Positions 13,501-23,815 of a stretch of 64,000 bases of DNA are shown here, piece after piece. The notes beneath the pieces are model-generated. The model was not told the DNA's origin. It saw only the letters and a list, made by a program, of their open reading frames with translations, and did not search any database. Source of the stretch: Rhynchosporium graminicola (lineage: Eukaryota > Ascomycota > Leotiomycetes > Helotiales > Ploettnerulaceae); NCBI GenBank assembly GCA_900074885.1, contig FJUW01000030.1, positions 310,001 through 374,000 of the forward strand. The letters run 5' to 3'. Position 1 is the first letter of the stretch. Every line of letters begins with the position of its first letter. A program made the translations under genes and the position numbers.

Positions 13501-15405
13501 CTATTCCAAAGGCTTCTGCGCCCATACTCTCCTTCTAAATTCCTGAATGTCAGCTGTCCATCACTAGAAAAGTGTTACGAGGGGGAAGAAGACTTACGTG
13601 TAATGATAGCAATGTAAATAAGGTTGCGATATCTCGTGTCTTACCCTCGCGACGTAAACTTGTACCTCTTCTGCGCTCCACTACACAAGGAAGAATTAGC
13701 ACGTGGCTTAAGTGAAGGTACATCTGTTCTCGCAACGTGACAAAACCGTGTCCAAAAACCTCCTACAGGAAAGGAAAGTGTTTTTTTCTCAACACATACC
13801 GGTGTCGGCGCCCCATACTTCGTAAGCAAATACATCGCCCAGCCCTCCAGGCCCATCTTCCAATGCTCCATATTCACCGTCCCGGCATCCTTATATATCC
13901 TATCTCTGGGCCAGCTCCCCAACGGACATTTATACAGCTTGTCTTGCACGTTGATGAAACCCGCTTGGGCGATGGATTCTTTCATCGTGAGTTGTGTGTC
14001 GAGTGGGCGGCCGGAACGTTCGGCGCAGCCGAGGAAAATGGGCCCCCAGCCTGCGACGATGGAGTCGGGTGCGAGAGAGCCGTCGTCGGACATGACGCGC
14101 ACGTCGAGCTCGACTTCTTCGATCCAGCCACCAGGGAGCAGATTACTGCGGTTGGTGTGAGTCGAAGGCTTGCTTGTTAACTGTGTTTGGATGTGTTGGG
14201 AATTGAGGACGTGACGGGCGCAAACTCACTCGTAAGCTTCTCTATATACTCTTTCTCTCTCCTTGGGAGTGAAGGCTCCGAGAAGGAGTCGTAAATGCAC
14301 GAGGTCGAATTTCTTGCTATATGTCCATTCCAGGGTTGCGTCGTCGACTTGTAAGATGCAATTGGGAGGGACCCAGACTGCTGGTGGTGGATATAGGTCG
14401 ATGCCGTATATGGTCGCTACTTAGTGTTAGATATGTGTATCTTATGATGAGGGGAGTGAGAAGTGCCTGAAGGATATTTATCTGCAACTTCGCTGCGTAG
14501 GGTTAGCGAGAACCTTTTTGGTTGGAGTGACAGAAGATTTACATGGCCCATGTACCATCGCCTGTTCCGATATCGAGAATAGTCTGTCCAAGAGTAAGCG
14601 TTTGGAGGCTCGCTGGTTCGAACATCGAATCTCGTACCTGAGGAGAATCGCCAATCGGCGAATGAAAGAGTGGCTCTGGCATATTACTGTCTAGAATGAC
14701 ATATAATAGATGTCTATCACGTCTCAACACTCATTCATCCTTCATAAATCAACACGCAACATTACCCTAGCTCATATGTTTCGAATTGTTTATCATCAGA
14801 TGGACCCCTTCAAAATCGTCAGCTTTTTGGTGTTGTTGCGTCGTTGGGTGGGTTCTTTCTGAAAATGAAAGATGAAACATGATAGAGACTCACCAGTACT
14901 CATGGCCTTTCATAGCTTGATATCTGTAAGATTAGTATTAGCTATCTCTGAAATACGGAGAGACATTGCACCTACGTTCGTCCGTTCTCTATGTATCCTC
15001 TGCTGATCTCAGATGTCATTGATGCCGTTGACCTGCTTAGAGTTAATGAACGAACTCTGAATGTGGGACGGTGTTCTAGAACTCCAAACATACGACTGCG
15101 TATCATCTCCAAAAGCTGAATCTCCGTCGAATTCCTCGTCCTGTTTGAAGAGTCAGCCGTTATCATTTCACATTAGAAGATTGAATGATAATACTCACGA
15201 TCACAATCTCTTGAGCAGTATCGGTAGCCATGGCAGGGGGAGAAAATATAGCCGATGAGCTTGAAGCCGTACTGTCGACAACTGCCGAGACGTTTGCTGT
15301 TCCTCCGACGTCGTTCTCACGACCACCGGTAGGGCTGTTTCTCGTAGGATTTCCTTCATTTTGGTCTTGTCTGGATCCTTCTAGATCAGATGTAGTCGTC
15401 GCCAT
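13501..15405 (-). CDS. Second LaeA-like SAM methyltransferase, 12 small exons including one GC-AG intron
   Basis: Predicted 394-residue methyltransferase. In transcription order the exons are 15405-15199, 15140-15094, 15032-14976, 14923-14894, 14807-14766, 14722-14638, 14583-14543, 14492-14467, 14416-14230, 14145-13800, 13680-13598 and 13534-13501. They total 1185 nt in one open frame. Family landmarks appear in the right order: DEEFDGDSAFGDD, the ENGRTYQ segment, motif I ILDIGTGDGTWAIEVADKYP, TIYGIDLYPPPAVW, DLVHLRLLLGAF, NLLPGGWIEEVELDVRV, and the C-terminal WSAEEVQVYVARVRHEI and RRVWAQKPLE. Motif I is slightly unusual (GTGDGTWA instead of GTGTGIWA). Intron 14466-14417 begins with GC rather than GT; no alternative GT donor would keep the family sequence. 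The gene is divergent from the HD-domain gene and is not a close copy of the methyltransferase at 7 kb. Confidence 0.85.
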
Positions 15406-16376
15406 TTCGGCTGCCAGCGCTTTAGAGTAATGTGTCTCGCTGTTTGAAGCTGTCGTTTACGACGTCGCGCTATGCTTTCGTAGTGTCCTCGGAAAACCTA
15501 CATGATAGGAGGACCCTCCTTATCACAGCCTCGTGTCCCTGCTCCAACTTCAATTTGTTGGCTTGTCCTTGTGGGTAAATCTGCAGCTGGGGCCGCGCGG
15601 CTGGCCCGTTCCGCTATCAATCATATCCGCAATTGACATGATCAACGTTCGTGAGATTATACTTTCCGAGTAGCTTGAAGGATATTCTCAAGCGAGCGAA
15701 TAAATGTCCTCATTCAGGGCAAGAGCCACTTATAAAAACCTTAGATCACATGGACCCAGCATTAATGCATTCGTGCCACTCAAAGTGGGGGCTGCTTGTC
15801 ACAAATCTTGAATGGCTGAAATTTCCATAGTGACTTGCTCATTATATATAGAGGTGGATGTTATATAGATGTGCTTGAACAACAGCTCAAAGCGAGGGCT
15901 ACCGCTTATCTATACACAACTTAGCTAGTATCACCAGGTCAGTCCAAGTTTTCCTTCATGCTTGGAGTATGAACCCCTCTCTATTCCGAACCCTTGCTTG
16001 TAAGTACAACGCACAGCTGCATGAGTTCTGTACGATGTAGACTTTGGTCCTCCGGAAAATGATCCCTTGAGGCCTAGTGTTATCACAAGCTGCACTTTGC
16101 AGCATGCACCTCGCATTACTAGGGAGTGCTCAGTACAAAAAGCTCTCATATATGCAGACGACCCCCCGAATGTTCGGTACCAGAGCTTCGGTAACTCTTG
16201 TCGATTTTCTTCCTTGCTCACTTTTCTGGTCCCAGTCAATTAATGGTCCGAATCATCAAGGTAGAACAGCCAATCTATGCCTCAGGTGTCGAGAACATCA
16301 TGCTAATTGGATGTTCCCAGTAAGACCCTGCATTGTCCATCACTCGAAAAGCCTTAAACTGCCCCGATCTTTCAAA
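15406..16376. other. Divergent promoter region between methyltransferase 2 and the HD-domain gene
   Basis: About 970 bp separate two genes transcribed away from each other. AT-rich TATA-like stretches lie at about 15840-15870. Open frames in this interval are short or run into the HD gene leader and show no recognisable product. Confidence 0.45.
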
Positions 16377-17174
16377 ATGTCCATTCTACCGACTCGCGTG
16401 TTTGCTGGTGCAACTATCCCAGATACGCCATTGATCACCAAGGCACTGGAGTATACCAGAGCACACTCGACAGACTATGCATTCAATCATATTCAGCGAT
16501 CTTTGGTGTTTGGATTTATCATGGCAGCTAAGATCCCAGCCTTAGCTGATCGCGATCTTGAAGTTCATGCCATTGCAGCGATCATGCATGATATCGGCTG
16601 GGATCCGACTGGAGAGCTGATTTCGAAGGATAAGCGATTCGAGGTTGATGGTGCGGATGCGGCGCGTGAATTTTTGAGGAAGGAGGCACCGGATTGGGAT
16701 AAGCATCGTTTGCAGTAAGACGGTTCCCCGTTGTGCTTGTGTCTATCCCTCGCTTCGGCCTCAACCTACAGGCATGAGATTCATAATCTAATGTCGACTG
16801 ATAGACTTGTTTGGGATGCCATTGCTCTCCACACCATTGGAACTATCGTCTTTCACAAAGAAGCCGAAGTCCAAGCCGTAGCCTACGGCATCTGGGCTGA
16901 TTTTCAAGGCCCAGACCGGATCGAAGGCAATCTATTGACCTGGGATGAGTACAACGTCGTCGTTGCGGAGCTACCACGTTTGAGTCTCATGAAAGGTCTA
17001 AAACGTATGATGTGCTACTTCTGCGAGACGAAGCCAGCTACGACTATGGATAACACAGTGGGTGATTGGGGTGATAAGTTCGTGAAGGATTATGATAGAA
17101 CTGGGAAATTGACATGTGACTTGTTGCTTACCTGTGATTTGGACGGGAAGACTCTTTTGGAAGATCCAATCTAG
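16377..17174 (+). CDS. HD-domain metal-dependent hydrolase-like protein
   Basis: Two exons, 16377-16714 and 16772-17174, give 246 residues. The intron of 57 bp has a GTAAGA donor and a CTACAG acceptor. Residues about 55-75 contain the HD signature in EVHAIAAIMHDIGWDPTGE. An upstream histidine (FNHIQRSLVFGF) and a downstream ALHTIGTIVFHKEAE segment complete a typical HD core. The length and the sequence around the HD core resemble the fungal cyanamide-hydratase-like HD family. Most members of that family are uncharacterised, so the substrate is unknown. I chose the ATG at 16377 because the family-like sequence (TPLITKALEYTRAHS) begins shortly after it; the frame extends upstream but without likeness. 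The gene is divergent from methyltransferase 2. Confidence 0.8.
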
Positions 17175-17435
17175 AGTATGTACCTATCGACAAGACATTA
17201 TCAAGCTTTTTGTTCGTGCTGAATACACTGGTTTCATGTAGATCTTCCTCCGAACAGAGGCCATCTATCTCATTGTAGGTACTTTGGGTATCATAACATT
17301 ACAAGCAGGAACTAAATTCTGAAACCATCTCTACAACAAAAGTGCTTATCTCAAAAACTCTTATCCTTAATCCTCGCCCCAGCACTCAGCTTCAGGACTG
17401 GTTGAAGAGTGGTTGACCGAGGGGTCTGGCGAAGG

Positions 17436-19577
17436 TTAAGAAGTGCGTTCGGTCGTGAGCGTTGAGAAAAGGCCCGCGAGGCCATCGTCCTCGGTCTCGG
17501 TCTCGCTGCTGCCTCCTTCCTTGTCCCCCTCATCCCCAGCCTCGGTCTCGTCTCCCTCCTCGTCCCAGTCTTCTCCTACTTCAATCTCGCCACTCCCTTC
17601 CTTTCCCTCTCCATCACTCTCCTCTTCGTCCTCCTCCCCAACCGGGCCTTGCTGCAATGTCGTACTGAGCGACGAGAACGCATCCGCGATGTCGTTGCCC
17701 TCAGCCTCATTCTCTTCCTCCTTCTCCCAGTGCGCATAGCAGAGTTGCTCAAGCTCATTGCCACTGTCTCCAGCATCCTCACCCTCTCCCGAGACATTGC
17801 AGCAACCCTGATCCTCGTCTCCACTCTGCTCCTCCTCTCCTTCCTCATCCTCCTCCTTGTCAAAAGGATTGTTCTCTTCGAGGTCGGAGGGCGGGTCCGA
17901 AAGATCATCCGAGTCATACTGAGCGTCGGCCATAGTAGCATCTTGAATTCGAGTCAAAGTAGCTGCGCCATGGGAGTCGTGGGCACCGCCATCTTCGTCG
18001 TCATCATCGCTGTCGCTACTGCCGTCCCTCTCGTCTTCCTCGGCCTCTTCTTCCTCTTCTCCACCCTCTGTATCGGCATCATCTCCCAATTCCGTGCCTT
18101 TGGCAGAATTAACCCCAGCTTCTTGACTAGCAGCCCATGATCCAGGGGTGTGGCTATAGCTGGAAGCTTCAGGATCGTTGTCGTCCTCCATCTCCAAGTC
18201 GTTATTTCCCTCTGCCTCGATAGCATTATCCATGACCATATCAGTTGGTTGAGGAATCGGGCATGGAATGGATGGCACTGCTGACATCTGGACATCATGT
18301 ACTGGAGAGTTCGTAGTATCTGCATTGATATCGACTGCTATGTCTTGATCAAATGAAGCCACACTGAGAGTGGGTCTGACGTTGCTTGTAGAATCCGTAG
18401 TCTCAGTGAATGTAGTATCGTCCATGGCGGTATCAAAATCATTCGCAGACGTAGTGTTATTGGAAGAGGTGGTCACATTCGTAGCAGTAGGATTATTTCC
18501 GGTAGCAATGAGGTTGAGAGACGCGGTGACATCCGGAGCGGCAGCTATACTGCCAGTTGCAATGTTACCAGCGGTTTGGGAGCTATTCAAGGCCGATGTG
18601 ATCTGTCCGCTAGCAATATCGTTGGAGGTTTTGCTGACATTCAAATCAGTAGAAGCGTTCACAGTTGTAATGCCATGGCGGGAGTTGTGCCTTTGACATC
18701 AGTACTGGCATGGATCGCAGGCACAATATCTTTGGGGCTTTTGTTGACATCCAGATCGGCAAAATCGTCTGCACTTGTGATATTATCAGTGGTTTTGGCC
18801 ATATTCAAGGCGGAGGGAATGTTGTAAGCAGAAACAGTGTCGTTGGGCTCGCGGCGATAGATGAAGTAGCTGGGCAATGAGGGAAGCACTGAATTCCAGG
18901 TTGTAATCATGCCTCCTCCACCAACATTGCTTTGGCCAATTTGAATCTTGTTGAGCAAGGTGGCTTGGTATTGAGGATAGCCCTACACACGATGATGTCA
19001 ATACAAGCTCTTGCGTATGTTCAAGCTCGATGATGTGAACTCACGAAGAAGAAGATGAATGAATCTCTGCGGTTATTCCATTGATTTGGCGCAGATGATC
19101 TCTGCATACGGCTGTCAGCTTTAAATTCGCTAGATATTAAAATGCTTGTTTAGGATGGCAGCTTACAGCTTGTCCTTTCAGCATATCCCAGTCGAGCTCC
19201 AGCTGCCAAATGCCGTCTCCTTCCTCAACTGACTTGGACATCTTTCGGGTAGCCAGGTAGCCATGTTGATTGCATGGAGATAATTCGTTGGAGAATAGCC
19301 AGTCAACGACCTTCTGCGCGACTTGCAGCGTTGCGTCCTTCTTGAGAACATGCGCATCACTTGTCCACTGAGAACCGCGAAACAACAGCACAGTAACCCA
19401 AAGCTTCTCGCCTGAGGTGGATCTTAGATAGCTGAACTGTGGTTGGCAGCTTGGGTAGGGTCTCTTTAGAAAGCTCAAAGCTGAACTCCTCGATGTCTCG
19501 TCCAGATCGAGTTCGTACGTGGGATGGGGCCGAATGTCGTGAGAGACCTTGCGTGGTTTGAAGACCGACATTGCCAT
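17436..19577 (-). CDS. Unrecognised protein with globular N-terminus and long acidic low-complexity tail
   Basis: I do not recognise this family. In transcription order the exons are 19577-19167, 19101-19045 and 18982 to about 18660, followed by a coding block ending at 17436. The first three exons join cleanly with GT-AG introns of 65 and 62 bp. They give a mixed, probably folded region of roughly 250 residues, starting MAMSVFKPRKVSHDIRPHP. The rest is Asn/Thr/Ser-rich with loosely repeated segments, then strongly acidic (long D/E runs over about 150 residues, 17450-17950). Between exon 3 and the acidic block the frame changes within 18600-18720. A small intron (for instance donor 18663 and acceptor near 18610) or a frameshift is needed, and I cannot decide which. 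The acidic tail suggests a nuclear or nucleolar histone- or RNP-associated protein, which is inference only. Confidence 0.6.
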
Positions 19578-20609
19578 TATGGAGTGTCTTGTACGTATGC
19601 GATGGGATTGTGGGAGGTCAGTCGCTGAAGAAGTTTCGAGATTGTGAGGTTGAGTGGTTGCGTGGTTGTGATTCAGAAATTGTGTGGGGAACGTCGAGCA
19701 GATGGAGATGGCAGCGTGCAATCGCCTTGCCGACCGAGCTAGCCTTGCGACTCATCGTACGGAATTATCCAATTGATTAGGGAATGAGTAGATTCCAAGG
19801 TGAACAGTTATTGGGAATCACATGATGCCATTGAGCGAACTGAGTTCCTGCTGGCAAGGCATCTATACGCGCATCTATCATTTTCTAGCATCTTTTCGCA
19901 GGGATACTGAAGCGAGAGTATATACGCTGTCCTTTAGAATAAAGGAAAGACCTTGATATACTGATCTAGGGTCATACGAAGAAGAAGAAAATGTTCGTCA
20001 ATCATGATCTATTGACTTGTGGTCTGAATATGGTCTGGTCACAATCTATACCACAAAATCCTTCAAAAATTAGAGCACGTATGCACAATCCATCTTCAAA
20101 AAGTAAAATCTCCATACATTAGTGACGAAACTTGAGTTACAGAAGATGTGGCTCATGAGCCCTGCGAGATGTCTTCTTGGACGGCTTATGCCTCGGCCGA
20201 TGACACCTTTGGTCAGCTTCTGCGAATGAAACACACTTTTCAGAGCGCTGTAACTTCTTAGATAAAAATGGGAGGGGATCATCTCTATATTATGCGCATC
20301 ATTTTGGGCTCAACGCTCCCCGGTGGAGGCCTCTTGATCTATTATATTATCTGGCCTCAGATGCTCCGCGACCATTTCAACTCTGAATACAATTCCAAAG
20401 AATTATGCTTCGAGAAAGCTGAAAATTCATTGTGTGATTGCGCATGTTCTAAGAAGAATAATTCATGTGCCTGCGGGATGTTGTAACAATCTGATCATCT
20501 AAGGGAATGAATTGTGTGCGGGCGCAGAGTTGACATCTGTGTTTACAATGAGCCCCACATTTTCTCGGCTAAGCGAAGGAGCGAGCTCATACTTGTAGCA
20601 AAATAAGCA
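19578..20609. other. Intergenic, no supported gene
   Basis: The first 200 bp are the probable promoter and leader of the acidic-protein gene. The rest is increasingly AT-rich. A 72-codon open frame at 20268-20486 begins like a membrane segment but has no other support. Confidence 0.4.
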
Positions 20610-21750
20610 TGAAGTGGTCGTGGCAGGTATGGTGTTGCGGTCGCAGTCGTAATATCATACCTGTTATTCCAATCATACCTTATAGTTGAGATAGTACTTC
20701 GATAGCAAGCGCCGTACTTAAGTTGCGTCCGGGTACGGTGTCTTGAATTGTTGGCCTTACCAAAGCTACTGGTTTGACTAAATCCTCTATGCTATGGGTT
20801 CAACTCCCATAATTCTAATTATCTAATTAAGAGAGGTAAAAGAAGAAATTCTTTTTGTCTCTGAGTTCCTCGATCGTTACTTTATGCGCACCCGCATATA
20901 ATTATCAGATTAAGCACAAAAAGACATCAATCGATGCAGGTGTGGCGTCACGGTTCATAACGTGAAGTCATACTCGCTTCAGCTAAATCGAAAACCTGAA
21001 TAGTCCTTTGATACTCAAATCCCTCCATTTAGATGCGTCCGGTGCGATAGTTGAGATTATTGTCCTTCCCCAGGCTGTCAAATTTGCGAATCCTCTGTAT
21101 TATAGGCTCGATTCCTATAAAATCTCGAGCTAGTCTTGGATTAGAGGTTCAAAGAAGAAATTATTTTTGCTATTCTAGATCCTTTAATTATGACTTCATG
21201 CGCTCTGCCACATGACTATTGGAGTAAGAAAAATAAATTCGATGCAGGCCTAACGCAGCGGCTGGCAAAGTCATTTCTATCTCAGGTCTTATACTTTGAG
21301 AATTATTTGATAGCAAGCGCCCTACTTAAGGTTGCGCCTGAGTGAAGATGCGTATCTTGAACTATTACTCTTATTAAAGTTATTTGATTTGTCAAATCTT
21401 CTATGCTAAGAGTATGATTCTCATTCTATTCCACGGAAAGAAAGATAAAAGAAGAAATTCTATTTACTTCCCTGAGATTCAATTACGCCCAAGTCGCTAT
21501 AGGCATTCTTTTACATGACGAAATACGTATCAATTTCCTTGATACAAGTTCATTAAAGTGAGAGTGCTCCTCGCAAAGAAGTCATACATATTACCTGAAC
21601 ATCTCGGCTTAGCTAGTTCTCAAGCCCTAACTTTATGATAATCTACACGAGGCTAAGGCTTGATAGACATCTGAGCCGAGCGAATTGAAGTTGGTATTTT
21701 ATTCAATTCCTTTGAAGGGTGGGTTCAATTCCAACGTTGTAGCCAACTTC
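20610..21750 (+). repeat. Head-to-tail array of about four diverged ~307-bp repeats with tRNA T-arm/B-box-like hairpins
   Basis: Units share the ordered landmarks GATAGCAAGCGCC..CTTAAG, a B-box-like hairpin, an AAAAGAAGAAATTCT-type block and a GATGCAGG..GCG..GGCAAAGTCAT-type block. T-arm-like hairpins lie at 20794-20810 (ATGGG stem, loop TTCAACT, CCCAT), 21102-21118 (ATAGG, CTCGATT, CCTAT), 21408-21424 (weaker) and 21719-21735 (GTGGG, TTCAATT, CCAAC, one mismatch). Spacing is 308, 306 and 311 bp. Copies 1, 2 and 4 match the Pol III B-box consensus GGTTCRANTCC at 10 of 11 positions. Unit 2 also has an A-box-like TAGTTGAGATT about 57 bp upstream. I infer a tRNA-derived (SINE-like or decayed tRNA cluster) element that was tandemly amplified and then mutated. 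No unit folds into an intact cloverleaf by eye. Confidence 0.6.
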
Positions 21751-23815
21751 TATATTTCTTTGGGGATAGTCTTCAGGTTTTTCACCGTTTGATGAAGTAA
21801 TTTACGTTAAGATTTCATGTCTATTACTCGAATCTTTCGGCTCGGTCAGTTGCCCCGGTGTGCCATGTCTGGTTCTTTACTGCGGGCCTTGACTCTCTAC
21901 ATCTGGGTATCCACTCTGCATAGCCTTCGTCTGAGCTCTGTGCTCTGTGTCAGTCACTAGGACTTGGATTTGGGAATCAGAAGCGGTGATAGATAGGATA
22001 GCTATTCCTGCTCTGGTTTCCGGTTGCCGATTCAATTAATAGGCTCCGCTGATGATTCTTAGGAAGGAAGTGAGGATAGCTCAATAATAGTGGAAGATCT
22101 TGGCCTCATTCTTTTGATTCTAATTTAATCTCTTTCGCATCTTGAAGATTTTGATATAGAAACTCACCTAAGGTAGTTCCAATGATCTGCAATGCTGTAT
22201 CAGCGGTGTGTACGATAATGAGGTATTTCGGAGAGTGATCTATATATCTTCTCGAGTTTTCAGGTTTCTTCTATTCTTATAGTACATTCATTCTCTTTTC
22301 CACGGTAGCCATCGAGACAGCAGCCATATTAGCGAATTATTTCTCTATCTAACATCTCATTTATTCCGGTGAGATCTTCTTTCAGTGAGGAGGGATTCAT
22401 TACATAATATAATAGAGAACATGGATTGGACTGACATTTCGGAAGTGTGGTTAGAGTTTAGTGCCCGAGGATACAGTATTCTGCTATGCCCAATAGTTAC
22501 AGGGTCAAAATCACTAGAGACTAGCTCGGGACCGACTGTGGTATCTAGTGAAGGCTGCCTTGCCTGTCTCTGAATCCTAGATAACTGAGCCTTTGGACTC
22601 GGTGAATGGTACTGTCATTTGCGATTTGTGATTTCTGCTAGTGCTCATCCACCTTTCTCTCTCTTTTTTTTGTTCGAGTGAGATACAGATTTGCCGCTTA
22701 TCAATGTGCTCCTTTTGCTTATTAGAATATGTTCAATATGTGTATTTCAACAGAGTCAATAAAAAATAAGACCGCGTTGTTCGGTGGCATTGGACAATTT
22801 GCTTAATTGACGATAAATTAATCTATAACTTAGATAAAATTATCACACTTTTCCCAGCCTTATAACCCCTTAGTCCAAAAGAAACGCACTAGAATAACCT
22901 TCGCACAACCTTAATTGTTCCGAGGCTTTACGATTTATATTTTGTGGTGCGAAGACTCAATTTTTGATAGAAGACAGGAAGGACTGATTCTTCAACTGTG
23001 TGGGGAGAGCACTTGATTAACTAAACGTTGGTGGGAGGGACGACGGTCAAACTACGTTTCGCACATCTGCAGAGCCGTAATTGATTTTAATTTTATTGAA
23101 TAATACATTGAGGCATCACATTCGATGCGAGTGCGCTGCTTAACTAGGTAAAACCGAACATTAGTGACAATTCAAGTCATCTTTTTGATTTCTTTGCCAT
23201 CATGGTCGTGTCTTGTAATGGTCTCACCAAAGGCCATCGTGACGTCGATGCTCAACATTTGTGGGCATCTCGCAACCTGAATTTAGACCTTTTCATCCAC
23301 GACGATGACTCATCCTCAGTAGATCAGAGCAGAAAGGCCGGTCCATTTCACGATACGTTGATACCGGTACCCCACATAGCGTCTTTCCTTAGGCAGTCAG
23401 AATTCAAATTTCACGACCATAACCGAGCCTGCTAAGCCCAACTAGGCACAACCATAACAACATCGCACTTGCCGATCGTGACCTTTAGCTCCATACTCCC
23501 GAATAGCGCGACCGATGGACCTGCACTATATCACCTGATTATGGAGACATTGGCATTTGAACTGACAGAGATTTCTCAAAGGAATCTTTTACAAATTTTT
23601 CTCAAGCTAGAAAAATTAGGTAGAACAGTAAAACATACATAAGCCCGTTCTCCCTGCCCTCTAAAATTGAAAAGTCACCTCAAATTAATACTGCCAAATC
23701 AACACCCAGCCTTCAGTGGCGTAACGACACCCTCTTCTACTCGAGCAAGATTTTCATTGCAAATCTGAGGCCTGGTCAACTTATCCACACATTTATCGCC
23801 CCGGCTGAATTCAAA
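21751..23815. other. AT-rich gene-poor region
   Basis: No convincing gene. A possible fifth, unrecognisable repeat unit might follow the array, since a GATTCAATTAAT motif falls near the expected phase at about 22028, but the stem is gone. Open frames such as 23202-23435 (77 codons) start with a reasonable ATG context but have no recognisable content. The composition suggests RIP-type decay. Confidence 0.4.

Noticed and set aside
17443..18140. Plus-strand frames full of Ser/Pro or Leu/Val opposite the acidic tail
   Set aside because: They are shadows of the GAA/GAG/GAT-rich coding strand of the minus-strand gene.
7055..19577. Secondary-metabolite gene cluster around the two LaeA-like methyltransferases
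   Set aside because: No backbone synthase, P450, transporter or pathway regulator is present; the neighbours do not form a pathway.
20610..21750. Mitochondrial DNA insert as explanation of the tRNA-like hairpins
   Set aside because: The regular ~307-bp spacing with shared flanks fits a tandem repeat better than a set of different mitochondrial tRNAs, though I cannot exclude a mitochondrial origin of the founder.
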